The notes below the pieces were generated by a model. That model saw only the letters and a program-made list of their open reading frames with translations, did no database searches and had not been told where the DNA came from. 19,443 bases of DNA from Clostridia bacterium (GTDB lineage: Bacteria; Bacillota_A; Clostridia; Christensenellales; Borkfalkiaceae), in assembly GCA_017462505.1 (NCBI GenBank), contig JAFTQY010000013.1:1-19443 (forward strand). Direction: 5' to 3'. The position numbers and the translations under genes were made by a program. Positions 1 to 6,619 of the stretch are shown here, piece by piece; position 1 is the stretch's first letter; the number at the start of each line of letters is the position of its first letter.

Positions 1-47
1 GACGGAAAATTTACGCATATCCCAACGCATAAAGCAAAGGACGGAAT

Positions 48-84
48 AAAAGCCGCGGCGCTTATAGTAAGCGCCGTGGCTTTT
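48..84. terminator. Two-way intrinsic terminator
   Basis: A 14-bp stem (48-61 with 71-84, one G-U pair) has a 9-nt loop. On the plus strand it ends in TTTTATAAT, and on the minus strand it is followed by TTTTATTCC. It lies 16 bp beyond the stop of the minus-strand ABC-F gene, so it can end that transcript. On the plus strand it would end a gene entering from the left. Two plus frames have stops just before or at the hairpin (30-32 and 47-49), but the 30-50 bases available are too few to identify that gene. Confidence 0.8.
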
Positions 85-99
85 ATAATCTGTAAATTT

Positions 100-1998
100 T
101 TAAATCAGCGTTTCGTATTCCTCGTACAATTCGTCGAGCTTGTTTTTGATCTCTTCCAAGCGGTTGCATTTTTCCGTAAGCAAAGCAAAATTTGCGGTGA
201 CCTCGGGACTTGCCAAATCGGCGTTTAACCTTTCGTCCTCTTCTTCCAGCGCGGCGATCTCGTCCTCGATCTTCTTGATACGGGTGCGGCGTTTTGCGTC
301 CTGCGCCCGTTCTTCCTTGCTCCGATAATAGCTTTCTTTATGCTCGGAATTTGTCGAAAGGGCGGGGGACGGTACGCGTTCAACCGCCTTTTGCGCCGCT
401 TTCGTTTGCATTTTATAGGCGGTGTATTCGTCGTAAGCGCCCTTAAATTCAGTCGCCGCGCCGTTCTCTAATTCCAAAATTTTGTCCGCCAGCGCGCGGA
501 TAAAATACCGATCGTGCGAAACGAACAACAGCGTGCCGTCAAATGCCTTTAACGCGCTTTCCAAGCTTTCGCGTGCAGATAAATCGAGGTGGTTGGTCGG
601 CTCGTCCAAAATCAAGAAGTTGCCCTGTTCGCAGGCAAATACCGCAAGAGCCAGCTTTGCCCGCTCTCCGCCCGAAAGCATGCGCACCTGCTTGTCCATA
701 TCCTCGGCAGGCAGACCCGCCTGCGCCAAAATACTCCGCACCTTGGTTTGATCCCACGTGACGTGTCGTCCCCAAAGCTCCCCAAGCACCGTTTCGTTTG
801 GGCTAAGGTTGGCGTTTTCCTGATCGTAACAGGCGATTTTGACAAACCGCCCGAGCTTGATCGCAGGATTTTTACCGCGTACGATTTCTTTTATAAGCGT
901 CGATTTTCCCGTGCCGTTATCCCCGATCACAGCGCATTTTTCGCCCCGCGTCAGCCCAAACGCCGCGCTTTCAAGCAACACTTTTTCGCCTGCCGTCAGT
1001 CTTAAATCGGTTACTTCCAACACCCGTTCGTAGGGCTTTTCGGCGTACGAAAAGGTAAAACGAGGGGGGACAGGTGGCAACGACGGCTTTTCGATCAGCT
1101 CCATTTTCTCTAAGGCAAGCCGACGGGATTGCGCCATTTTTGTAGTGGACGCGCGGACAAGATTACGATCGACGTATTCCTGCATGTGCGCCCGTTCTTC
1201 CTGCTGTTTTTCGTATTCTTTCAAAAGGTGGGCGGTCTTTTCCGCTTTCAATACCTTGTATTTTGTGTAATTTCCCTTAAAAACGGACAGTTTTTTGTTT
1301 TCCAGCTCGTAGATCACCGACACCAGCTTGTCCAAAAAATACCGATCGTGTGACACGGTCAAAATCGCGCCCTTAAAGGTGGAAAGATATTCTTCCAACC
1401 AAAACAGCGTTTTCATATCCAAGTGGTTGGTCGGCTCGTCCAAAATCAAGAGCTCTGGCTCTTCCAACAAAAGTCGGCAGAGCTGTAACCGCGTTTTTTC
1501 GCCGCCCGACATAGTGCAAATGGTCTGGGCGTAATTATTTTCAAAGCCCATACCGTTGAGGACGGTGCGGATACGCACCTCGAAATTGTAGCTGTCGCGC
1601 GCGGCAATTTGCTTGTTTAACGCCTCGTATTTTTGGCTCAAAGCGCGGTATTCTTGGCTGTTCTCGTCCGTTTTTGCAATTTTTTCTTCCGTTTCGCGAA
1701 GAGAGGCGATCGCGCGGATATCCGCGGTGAAAATTTCGCGCATTTCTTCAAACACGGTGTTTGCGGAATCATACCCGCCGTTTTGCGCCAAATACCCGAT
1801 ACGGATACCGTTTTTGCGGAAGATCGTGCCGTTTTCGGGCTCTAATTCCCCTAAAATCAAGCGGATCAAGGTGGTCTTGCCCTCGCCGTTTCCGCCGATC
1901 AACCCGACCCGTTCCCCCTCGCTAAGCGAAAAACAGACGTTTTCGAGGAGCGAACCGCCGTTAAAACCGAAATGTAAATTGTCTGCGGAAATCAGCAT
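100..1998 (-). CDS. ABC-F family ATPase (YdiF/Uup-like translation factor)
   Basis: This is a soluble twin-ATPase ABC protein of 632 residues with no membrane segments. The first nucleotide-binding domain has Walker A GGNGEGKT at about residues 35-42, signature SGGEK at 164-168 and Walker B LLILDEPTNHLD at 183-194. A charged helical linker of the ABC-F type follows. The second domain has GDNGTGKST, SGGER and LILDEPTNHLD. The end is a Lys/Glu-rich coiled coil, as in Uup and B. subtilis YdiF. ABC-F proteins bind the ribosomal E site and act on stalled or drug-bound ribosomes, but whether this one is housekeeping or gives antibiotic protection cannot be told from sequence. The start at 1998 was chosen because AGGAGG lies 5 nt upstream; ATGs at 2034 and 2013 have no such site. 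No convincing promoter was found in the 189 bp behind it, so read-through from the radical SAM gene is possible. Confidence 0.95.
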   Translation of the reverse strand: MLISADNLHFGFNGGSLLENVCFSLSEGERVGLIGGNGEGKTTLIRLILGELEPENGTIFRKNGIRIGYLAQNGGYDSANTVFEEMREIFTADIRAIASLRETEEKIAKTDENSQEYRALSQKYEALNKQIAARDSYNFEVRIRTVLNGMGFENNYAQTICTMSGGEKTRLQLCRLLLEEPELLILDEPTNHLDMKTLFWLEEYLSTFKGAILTVSHDRYFLDKLVSVIYELENKKLSVFKGNYTKYKVLKAEKTAHLLKEYEKQQEERAHMQEYVDRNLVRASTTKMAQSRRLALEKMELIEKPSLPPVPPRFTFSYAEKPYERVLEVTDLRLTAGEKVLLESAAFGLTRGEKCAVIGDNGTGKSTLIKEIVRGKNPAIKLGRFVKIACYDQENANLSPNETVLGELWGRHVTWDQTKVRSILAQAGLPAEDMDKQVRMLSGGERAKLALAVFACEQGNFLILDEPTNHLDLSARESLESALKAFDGTLLFVSHDRYFIRALADKILELENGAATEFKGAYDEYTAYKMQTKAAQKAVERVPSPALSTNSEHKESYYRSKEERAQDAKRRTRIKKIEDEIAALEEEDERLNADLASPEVTANFALLTEKCNRLEEIKNKLDELYEEYETLI

Positions 1999-2043
1999 GT
2001 TCGCCTCCTGCATAGTTTTTTTTGCCTTTCGCAAAATAAGGGT

Positions 2044-2166
2044 ATGGATAAGAAGAAATTGTTCGTAAAAATTCGCGCGTGGGAAAGCGAGATCGCCTAC
2101 GCCACGCCGTCCCGCGCCGCCGCGCTCAGCCGCAAGATCGCAAGGAACAAAGGGCGGGTGTTTTGA
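2044..2166 (+). CDS. Possible small basic protein (40 aa), unrecognised
   Basis: A 40-residue reading frame starts with ATG at 2044 and stops at TGA 2164-2166, in the gap between two minus-strand genes. The product is basic (MDKKKLFVKIRAW at the start, ALSRKIARNKGRVF at the end), probably helical, with no signal peptide or membrane segment. Codon choice resembles the real genes around it. Against it: the only ribosome-site-like sequence (AAGGG) sits 1 nt before the ATG, no plus-strand promoter is visible, and no terminator follows. It may equally be a chance frame or the relic of a longer gene. I do not recognise a family. Confidence 0.25.
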   Translation: MDKKKLFVKIRAWESEIAYATPSRAAALSRKIARNKGRVF

Positions 2167-2187
2167 ACACGTCTAGAGGGTAACGGG

Positions 2188-3072
2188 TCAAAAATCCCAT
2201 TGCGGGATATACTTTTCCCCGCTGGATTTGCGCTCTTGCGTAAAAAGATTGACAATGCCAAGCTCCGTCGCCGAAGCGAGCGCGGCGTTATATTCGCGCG
2301 CGGTGATAGGCCGAGAAAGCTCGGGATATTTTTCCACGTTCCCAAAGGGGGTGTACTGGCTCATGAGGCTCAAATAAGCGTCCTTGGGCAGAGTACGCGC
2401 AAACCATTTTAACAGCGTTTTTGTGTCCGACGAGCAAAGGGGCATGACGAGATGCCGCACGATACAGCCCGACAGCATTTTTCCGTCTTCGCGGAGCGTG
2501 AGCGGTTTTGCGTTTGCCATAAACTCGATCGCCTTAGCGGCGACGTCGAAATAATCGTCCTTGCCCAAATACCGCCTCGAAAGGGCGGGGGAATAAAATT
2601 TCATATCGGGCAAGTAGATATCCACGAACGGGTCGATGCGTTTTAGCGTATCGACTTTTTCATAACTGCCCGTATTGTACACGACGGGGATTTTGGGGCG
2701 GTAAAGCTCAAAAGCGGGGAGCAGGTACGCAGTCAAATGCGACGGCGTGACCAGCGAAATATTTTCCGCGCCCCTATCTTCCAGCTCCTTAAAAATATCC
2801 GCCAAGCCCTGCGCGGTGATCGCTTTGCCGCGCTGCGCGCGCGAAACCTCGTAATTTTGGCAAAAGGCGCAACGCAAATTACAGCCCGTGAAAAAAATCG
2901 TACCGCTCCCGTTTTTAAAGGAAATGCACGGTTCTTCAAAGGGGTGCAGGTAATATTTTGCGATATGCAGACCCGAAACCCCGCAAGCGCCCACCCCGCG
3001 CGTGCGATCCGCGCCGCATTCCACGGGGCAAAGAGTGCAATTTTTCAGTTGTTCCGCCCATTGACCGTCCAT
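2188..3072 (-). CDS. Radical SAM protein, PflA-like (COG1313 type)
   Basis: The 294-residue protein carries the radical SAM iron-sulfur motif CNLRCAFC (Cys64, Cys68, Cys71), which would bind a 4Fe-4S cluster and cleave S-adenosylmethionine. Ahead of it is a second cysteine set (Cys12, Cys15, Cys19, Cys30, in CTLCPVEC...R) typical of the uncharacterised PflX/COG1313 group related to pyruvate formate-lyase activase. The substrate is unknown; a glycyl-radical enzyme partner is not present in the window. The start at 3072 was chosen because an in-frame ATG at 3108 lies upstream of the predicted transcription start. No Shine-Dalgarno sequence precedes 3072, and the promoter -10 box ends only 7 nt before it, so the mRNA may be leaderless. 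It diverges from metK, which makes its cosubstrate SAM. Confidence 0.88.
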   Translation of the reverse strand: MDGQWAEQLKNCTLCPVECGADRTRGVGACGVSGLHIAKYYLHPFEEPCISFKNGSGTIFFTGCNLRCAFCQNYEVSRAQRGKAITAQGLADIFKELEDRGAENISLVTPSHLTAYLLPAFELYRPKIPVVYNTGSYEKVDTLKRIDPFVDIYLPDMKFYSPALSRRYLGKDDYFDVAAKAIEFMANAKPLTLREDGKMLSGCIVRHLVMPLCSSDTKTLLKWFARTLPKDAYLSLMSQYTPFGNVEKYPELSRPITAREYNAALASATELGIVNLFTQERKSSGEKYIPQWDF

Positions 3073-3079
3073 AGAAAAT

Positions 3080-3108
3080 ATTATAGCACGAATAAAAAAA
3101 TAATGCAA
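3080..3108 (-). promoter_or_regulatory. Promoter of the radical SAM gene
   Basis: On the minus strand TTGCAT (3108-3103), a 17-bp spacer and a perfect TATAAT (3085-3080) form a strong housekeeping promoter. The expected transcription start, about 7 nt downstream, falls at or beside the ATG at 3072. Confidence 0.75.
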
Positions 3109-3132
3109 GCGGCTTTATACATTAAGAAAAAG

Positions 3133-3161
3133 TTGACAAAGCCAAAAAAATGGGGTATAAT
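3133..3161 (+). promoter_or_regulatory. Consensus promoter of metK
   Basis: TTGACA (3133-3138) and TATAAT (3156-3161) are separated by exactly 17 bp: a perfect consensus housekeeping promoter. Transcription should start near 3168, leaving a leader of about 105 nt before metK. It is back to back with the radical SAM promoter; the two -35 boxes are 24 bp apart. Confidence 0.88.
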
Positions 3162-3181
3162 GAAACTCCCAAGAGAAAATT

Positions 3182-3206
3182 GCGCCGATTAGGGCGCGGT
3201 TTTTTT
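3182..3206 (+). terminator. Terminator-like hairpin in the metK leader
   Basis: GCGCC (3182-3186) pairs with GGCGC (3193-3197) around the loop GATTAG. Two U-G pairs may extend the stem, and seven T residues follow (3200-3206). It has the form of an intrinsic terminator but lies only about 15 nt after the predicted metK transcription start and upstream of the gene, so it would act as an attenuator rather than a gene end. Confidence 0.5.
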
Positions 3207-3208
3207 GA

Positions 3209-3244
3209 GTGGAAACTTTTCCGCAAATCCCAGCCGTGGAAAAG
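3209..3244 (+). promoter_or_regulatory. Two mutually exclusive stems in the metK leader
   Basis: GTGGAAA occurs twice, at 3209-3215 and 3236-3242. The segment between holds CTTTTCCGC (3216-3224), which can pair either backward with the first copy (6-bp stem, 3209-3214 with 3219-3224) or forward with the second copy (9 pairs including one G-U, 3216-3224 with 3236-3244). It does not resemble the SAM-I, SAM-II or SMK-box riboswitches or a T-box as I know them. A regulatory role is inferred from position and the competing pairings only. Confidence 0.4.
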
Positions 3245-3272
3245 AACTATGTTAAAAAAGAAGGATTTTTAC

Positions 3273-4436
3273 ATGAAAAAGTTTTTTACGAGCGAAAGCG
3301 TCACCGAAGGGCATCCCGACAAGGTTTGCGATAATATCTCCGACGGGATTTTAGACGCGATTTTGGCACAAGACCCCTATGCCCGCGCGGCGGTGGAATG
3401 TGCGGCGGCGTTCGACACTTTGCTGATCATGGGCGAAGTCACGACGACGGCGGATATCGACTATGAGGCGAAAGCAAGGGAAATCATCAAGGAAATCGGC
3501 TACGATTTCGGTACGTTTGCGTACGATAAATGCAAGATCATTACGGCGATCCATCAGCAATCGCCCGATATCGCCATGGGCGTAAACGCGTCCTTGGAAA
3601 AAAAGACGACGGGCGGCGACGAGGCGGACCAGCTCGGCGCGGGCGACCAGGGTATGATGTTCGGGTACGCTTGCCGCGAAACGAAAGAGCTGATGCCGTT
3701 GACGCTGTCCCTTTCCCACCGCTTGGCAAAGCGTTTGACGGACGTGAGAAAGAGCGGGCTTTTGCCCTATCTTCGTCCCGACGGTAAAACGCAGGTGACG
3801 GTGGAATACGTGGACGGCGTGGCAAAGCGCGTGGATACGGTGGTCGTTTCCACTCAGCACGACAGCGTAGTTTCACAGGAAACAATTCGCGAGGATATGA
3901 AAAAATTCGTCATCGACGAGATCGTGCCTGCACATCTTATGGACGAAAATACGAAAATTTATATCAACCCGACGGGGCGTTTTGAAATCGGCGGACCGGA
4001 GGGGGATAGCGGCTTGACGGGGCGCAAGATCATCGTAGACACCTACGGCGGCAGATGCGCGCACGGCGGCGGCGCGTTCTCGGGGAAAGACCCGACGAAG
4101 GTGGACAGGAGCGCGGCGTATTTCTGCCGTTATATCGCGAAAAACCTCGTGGCGGCGGGGCTTGCCGACGAGGTGGAAATTCAGGTGGCGTACGCGATCG
4201 GCGTAGCAAAACCCGTTTCGGTGTTCGTGGACAGCCACGGCACGGGCAAGTTTAGCGACGAACGCTTGGTGGAAATCGTCAAGGAGGAGTTCGATCTTCG
4301 TCCGTATGCGATCATTCGCACGCTCGATTTGCGTAGGCCCGTATTTAAAAAGACGGCGGCGTACGGGCATTTTGGGTACAAAGGGTTTGCGTGGGAACAG
4401 CTTGACCACGTGGACGATTTGAAAAAATATCTGTAA
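3273..4436 (+). CDS. metK: S-adenosylmethionine synthetase
   Basis: MetK joins methionine and ATP to make S-adenosylmethionine, the cell's methyl and radical-SAM donor, in the cytoplasm as a homotetramer. The 387-residue product has the family's length and hallmarks: [18 protein letters not shown] at the N-terminus, [12 protein letters not shown] around residue 120, and [18 protein letters not shown] in the C-terminal third. The start at 3273 follows AAGGA by 7 nt and gives the canonical [17 protein letters not shown] opening. The longer frame reaching back to 3150 begins inside the promoter and cannot be real. It is transcribed alone from a consensus promoter through a structured leader and ends at a strong two-way terminator. 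Confidence 0.98.
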   Translation: MKKFFTSESVTEGHPDKVCDNISDGILDAILAQDPYARAAVECAAAFDTLLIMGEVTTTADIDYEAKAREIIKEIGYDFGTFAYDKCKIITAIHQQSPDIAMGVNASLEKKTTGGDEADQLGAGDQGMMFGYACRETKELMPLTLSLSHRLAKRLTDVRKSGLLPYLRPDGKTQVTVEYVDGVAKRVDTVVVSTQHDSVVSQETIREDMKKFVIDEIVPAHLMDENTKIYINPTGRFEIGGPEGDSGLTGRKIIVDTYGGRCAHGGGAFSGKDPTKVDRSAAYFCRYIAKNLVAAGLADEVEIQVAYAIGVAKPVSVFVDSHGTGKFSDERLVEIVKEEFDLRPYAIIRTLDLRRPVFKKTAAYGHFGYKGFAWEQLDHVDDLKKYL

Positions 4437-4460
4437 GCGTTAGAAAAATACTGAAAAAAT

Positions 4461-4498
4461 AAGCCGAGCGGCGAGATATTCTCACCGCTCGGCTTTTG
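4461..4498. terminator. Two-way terminator between metK and the lipoprotein gene
   Basis: AAGCCGAGCGGCGAG (4461-4475) pairs with 4481-4495 with one mismatch around the loop ATATT. T-rich sequence follows on the plus strand (TTTTGCG), and a longer one follows on the minus strand (TTATTTTTTC). It lies between two converging genes and can serve both. Confidence 0.88.
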
Positions 4499-4583
4499 CG
4501 TTGCTTGCCTACTGCGAAAGATCCGCCCTTCCATGGGAGAGAAGAGCGGATCAAAAAGTTATGTGGGGTCGTGTGTGCAAAAA

Positions 4584-4820
4584 TCAGTCCATCATATCCA
4601 CGGAGCTGAGCTCGTCAGGGCTGCTTACGCTGCTTTCGGATAAATCGGGAAGCACGGACGAAATCTCGGACGAAATTTCAGACGAGGTTTCCGACGAAAG
4701 CTCGGATACGGGTACGCTCTCGCTGCTTTGCGGAGCAGGGTTGTCCTTTTTACAAGCGGCAAAGGCAAGCATGCCGCAGCAAAGGGAAAGGGAAAGTGCC
4801 AGAGTCAACAGTTTTTTCAT
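4584..4820 (-). CDS. Small Ser/Glu-rich lipoprotein, function unknown
   Basis: This 78-residue precursor begins with a classic lipoprotein signal: MKK, a Leu/Ala/Ser core, and the lipobox FAAC with Cys23 as the predicted lipidated residue. The mature part is about 55 residues, almost all Ser, Glu, Asp, Val, Ile and Pro, in repeats of the form SSEI/SSET, with no folded domain visible. It should be a short acidic peptide tethered to the outer face of the membrane. The start at 4820 has a perfect AGGAGG site 5 nt upstream; an in-frame ATG at 4898 has no such site and would spoil the signal peptide. The -10-like TATAAA at 4893-4888 lacks a good -35 box. No function can be assigned. Confidence 0.8.
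   Translation of the reverse strand: MKKLLTLALSLSLCCGMLAFAACKKDNPAPQSSESVPVSELSSETSSEISSEISSVLPDLSESSVSSPDELSSVDMMD
4655..4702 (-). repeat. Four degenerate 12-bp tandem repeats in the lipoprotein gene
   Basis: Units CGGACGAAATCT, CGGACGAAATTT, CAGACGAGGTTT and CCGACGAAAGCT (plus-strand reading) follow each other without a gap. They encode the Ser-Ser-Glu repeat of the lipoprotein. Twelve bases are four codons, so copy-number change would keep frame. Confidence 0.75.
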
Positions 4821-5022
4821 ACAATCCTCCTGAAAAATGAAAATGTTTGGCGTTTGCGTTTTGTATCCGCAAAAACCGCTCTGACACTTTATAAACAATT
4901 CAAAGGAAAAAAATATTGCATGCTCGGAAAAATTTTTAAAAAAACTTGTCTACATTTTTCCTTTTTAGTCGGATTTTGTCAAAAGAGGGGTATACGGTAT
5001 GCGATGAACGGGAAAACGCGAT

Positions 5023-5052
5023 AAAAAGCGGAGAGAAAAACGCTCCGCTTTA
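5023..5052 (-). terminator. Terminator of asnA
   Basis: On the minus strand AAAGCGGAG (5051-5043) pairs perfectly with CTCCGCTTT (5033-5025) around a 9-nt loop, followed by a T-run and TATCG. It begins about 17 nt after the asnA stop. Confidence 0.82.
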
Positions 5053-5068
5053 TCCGTTTGATTTTCTT

Positions 5069-6076
5069 TTACAGCAACACGATACCGTGCTGCTTGCATA
5101 CGCGGCGGGTTTCTTCGTCCCAAAGGGAAACCTGCACTTCGCCGATATGCGCTTTGCCAAGGAGCAGCATCGAAAGTCGGGATTGCCCGATACCGCCGCC
5201 CATGGTCAGGGGCAGCTCGCCTGCAAGCAAAGCCTTGTGGAAGGGCAGGGCGCGGCGATCGTCCGCGTTTGCCTTTTTCAACTGTTCGTCCAAGGCTTTT
5301 TCGTCCACGCGGATACCCATGGACGAGATCTCCATGGCGCAACCTAAAACGTCGTCCCAGAACAAAATATCCCCATTGAGCGACCAGTCGTCGTAGTCGG
5401 GCGCGCGGCTTTCGTGCGGCTTGCCCGATTTGAGCTTGTCGCCGATCTGCATGATAAACACCGTTTTATGCGCTTTGGTAAACGCGTTTTCGCGCTCTTT
5501 CGAGCAAAGGTCGGGGTACAAATCTTCTAATTCCTGCGAGGTGATAAAGGTGACGGTGCGGCACAGCTCTACGTCGATTTGCGGATAGCGGCACTTTAAG
5601 AAATCCAGCGTATCGCAGATCGCGCCGACGATGCCCTGCACCACCTTTTTCAGATAATCGAGGTTACGCGTTTCGCGGGTGATGATTTTTTCCCAGTCCC
5701 ATTGATCGGTGTAAACGGAATGTAAATTGTCCATTTCCTCGTCGCGGCGGATCGCGTTCATATCGGTATACAGCCCCTCGCCCGCGGAAAATCCGTACAC
5801 GGCGAGCGCCATGCGTTTCCATTTTGCCAGCGAGTGTACGACGACGGCGTCCTTGCCCGTTTCCTTTAAATCAAAGCGGACGGGGCGTTCCACACCGCTC
5901 AAATCGTCGTTTAAACCCGTGGTGGGGTCAACGAACAAAGGCGCGGACACGCGTTTTAAATTGAGGGCAAGGCACAGCCTTTCTTCAAAAGTCCGTTTCA
6001 ACAGCCCGATCGCCGTTTGCGTATCGTACATACCCAAATCCGATTTGTAATCTTTGGGCACGATCACTTTGCTCAT
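5069..6076 (-). CDS. asnA: Aspartate-ammonia ligase (asparagine synthetase A)
   Basis: AsnA makes asparagine from aspartate, ammonia and ATP in the cytoplasm. It is related to class II aminoacyl-tRNA synthetases, not to the glutamine-dependent AsnB. The 335-residue product (E. coli AsnA is about 330) opens with IVPKDYKSDLGMYDTQTAIG, has VSAPLFVDPTTGLNDDLSG, and ends with the class II motif-3-like MGGGIGQSRLSMLLLGKAHI and VQVSLWDEET. The ATG at 6076 follows GGAGG by 9 nt. The gene appears monocistronic, with its own promoter (6137-6108) and terminator. No repressor site was recognised in the short leader. Confidence 0.97.
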   Translation of the reverse strand: MSKVIVPKDYKSDLGMYDTQTAIGLLKRTFEERLCLALNLKRVSAPLFVDPTTGLNDDLSGVERPVRFDLKETGKDAVVVHSLAKWKRMALAVYGFSAGEGLYTDMNAIRRDEEMDNLHSVYTDQWDWEKIITRETRNLDYLKKVVQGIVGAICDTLDFLKCRYPQIDVELCRTVTFITSQELEDLYPDLCSKERENAFTKAHKTVFIMQIGDKLKSGKPHESRAPDYDDWSLNGDILFWDDVLGCAMEISSMGIRVDEKALDEQLKKANADDRRALPFHKALLAGELPLTMGGGIGQSRLSMLLLGKAHIGEVQVSLWDEETRRVCKQHGIVLL

Positions 6077-6107
6077 AATCTCACACCTCCGCGCTAAGAT
6101 ATAGGAT

Positions 6108-6137
6108 AGTATACCACATTCGCCTTTATCTTGTCAA
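6108..6137 (-). promoter_or_regulatory. Promoter of asnA
   Basis: On the minus strand TTGACA (6137-6132), an 18-bp spacer and TATACT (6113-6108) lie about 30 bp upstream of the asnA start codon. Confidence 0.78.
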
Positions 6138-6203
6138 CGAAAATTTTCATCAAACGGCGGGATATAATCGAAAAAACGAAATAAAAAGCACAAAGGTTTA
6201 TAC

Positions 6204-6298
6204 GGGATTGCCACAGTCGCGTTCGCTCCTTCGCAATGACAATGGGGAAAGGAACGCTGTTTTTGCGTTTGTCATTGCGAGCGTAGCGCGGCAATCTC
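6204..6298. repeat. Dispersed inverted-repeat element (ATTGC/GCAAT type)
   Basis: Two imperfect inverted arms face each other. The left arm (6204-6240) runs from GGGATTGCCACAG to CGCAATGAC, and the right arm (6271-6298) from GTCATTGCGAGCG to CGGCAATCTC. The 30-bp centre is not symmetric. The pattern matches a kind of non-coding repeat found many times between genes in various bacterial genomes (GATTGCC ... GCAATGAC ends). It is probably a small non-autonomous or REP-like element with no coding capacity. No target-site duplication is evident. Confidence 0.65.
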
Positions 6299-6464
6299 GC
6301 AAAAAGGGGCGAGCTTGGTTAATAGTGCGATAAAGTGCGTGCCCGTTTTTTTCGGTTCTTTTTATTTTTTGTCTTAAAAGCGGGCAAAAACGGGTATATA
6401 TGTAGTATCGTTTGCATTTTGCCTTGCTTGCGGCAGGGCTTTTGGGATATTTTTTGAAAAAACG

Positions 6465-6491
6465 CCCTGAAAACGCTTTGATTTTTCAGGG
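6465..6491. repeat. Perfect 9-bp inverted repeat overlapping the secA -35 region
   Basis: CCCTGAAAA (6465-6473) and TTTTCAGGG (6483-6491) are exact complements around a 9-bp centre. The right arm covers the end of the putative -35 box and the start of the spacer, a typical operator position. It lacks a T-run, so it is a poor terminator. Confidence 0.6.
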
Positions 6492-6505
6492 AAATATTGT
6501 ACAAT
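6478..6505 (+). promoter_or_regulatory. Putative promoter of secA
   Basis: TTGATT (6478-6483), a 16-bp spacer and TACAAT (6500-6505) lie about 115 bp before secA. A second -10-like TATAAT follows at 6507-6512 without a fitting -35 box. The leader is therefore roughly 105 nt. Confidence 0.5.
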
Positions 6506-6619
6506 ATATAATGACGATAAAATGGGGAAAGCGGCGGTTTACCTGTAAGGTAAAATTTCAGCTGTGCATCGGCAAAAAAGAACAAAACAAGAAAAAATAA
6601 ATCTATCGGAGTTTTTAAG

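Larger units (their letters stand above)
6077..6619. other. 543-bp gene-free stretch between asnA and secA
   Basis: Contents in order: the asnA leader and promoter (to 6137), an AT-rich spacer, the dispersed inverted repeat (6204-6298), and a low-complexity T/A-rich part. That part contains CCCGTTTTT (6342-6350) and its complement AAAAACGGG (6386-6394). The secA promoter follows, with an overlapping 9-bp inverted repeat (6465-6491). The secA leader contains a small TTTACC/GGTAAA hairpin (6538-6554). The one long frame here (minus strand, 6319-6633) is Lys/Phe-rich, overlaps the secA start and looks spurious. Confidence 0.7.

Noticed and set aside
1..99. Partial gene entering from the left
   Set aside because: Three possible frames and fewer than 50 informative bases; the terminator suggests a gene ends here but it cannot be named.
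3150..3272. N-terminal extension of MetK starting at ATG 3150
   Set aside because: It begins between the -35 and -10 boxes of the consensus promoter, and the family start [17 protein letters not shown] with a good ribosome site lies at 3273.
3168..3272. Known SAM riboswitch (SAM-I, SMK box) or T-box before metK
   Set aside because: The leader is too short and lacks the conserved cores of these elements as I know them; only simple hairpins are visible.
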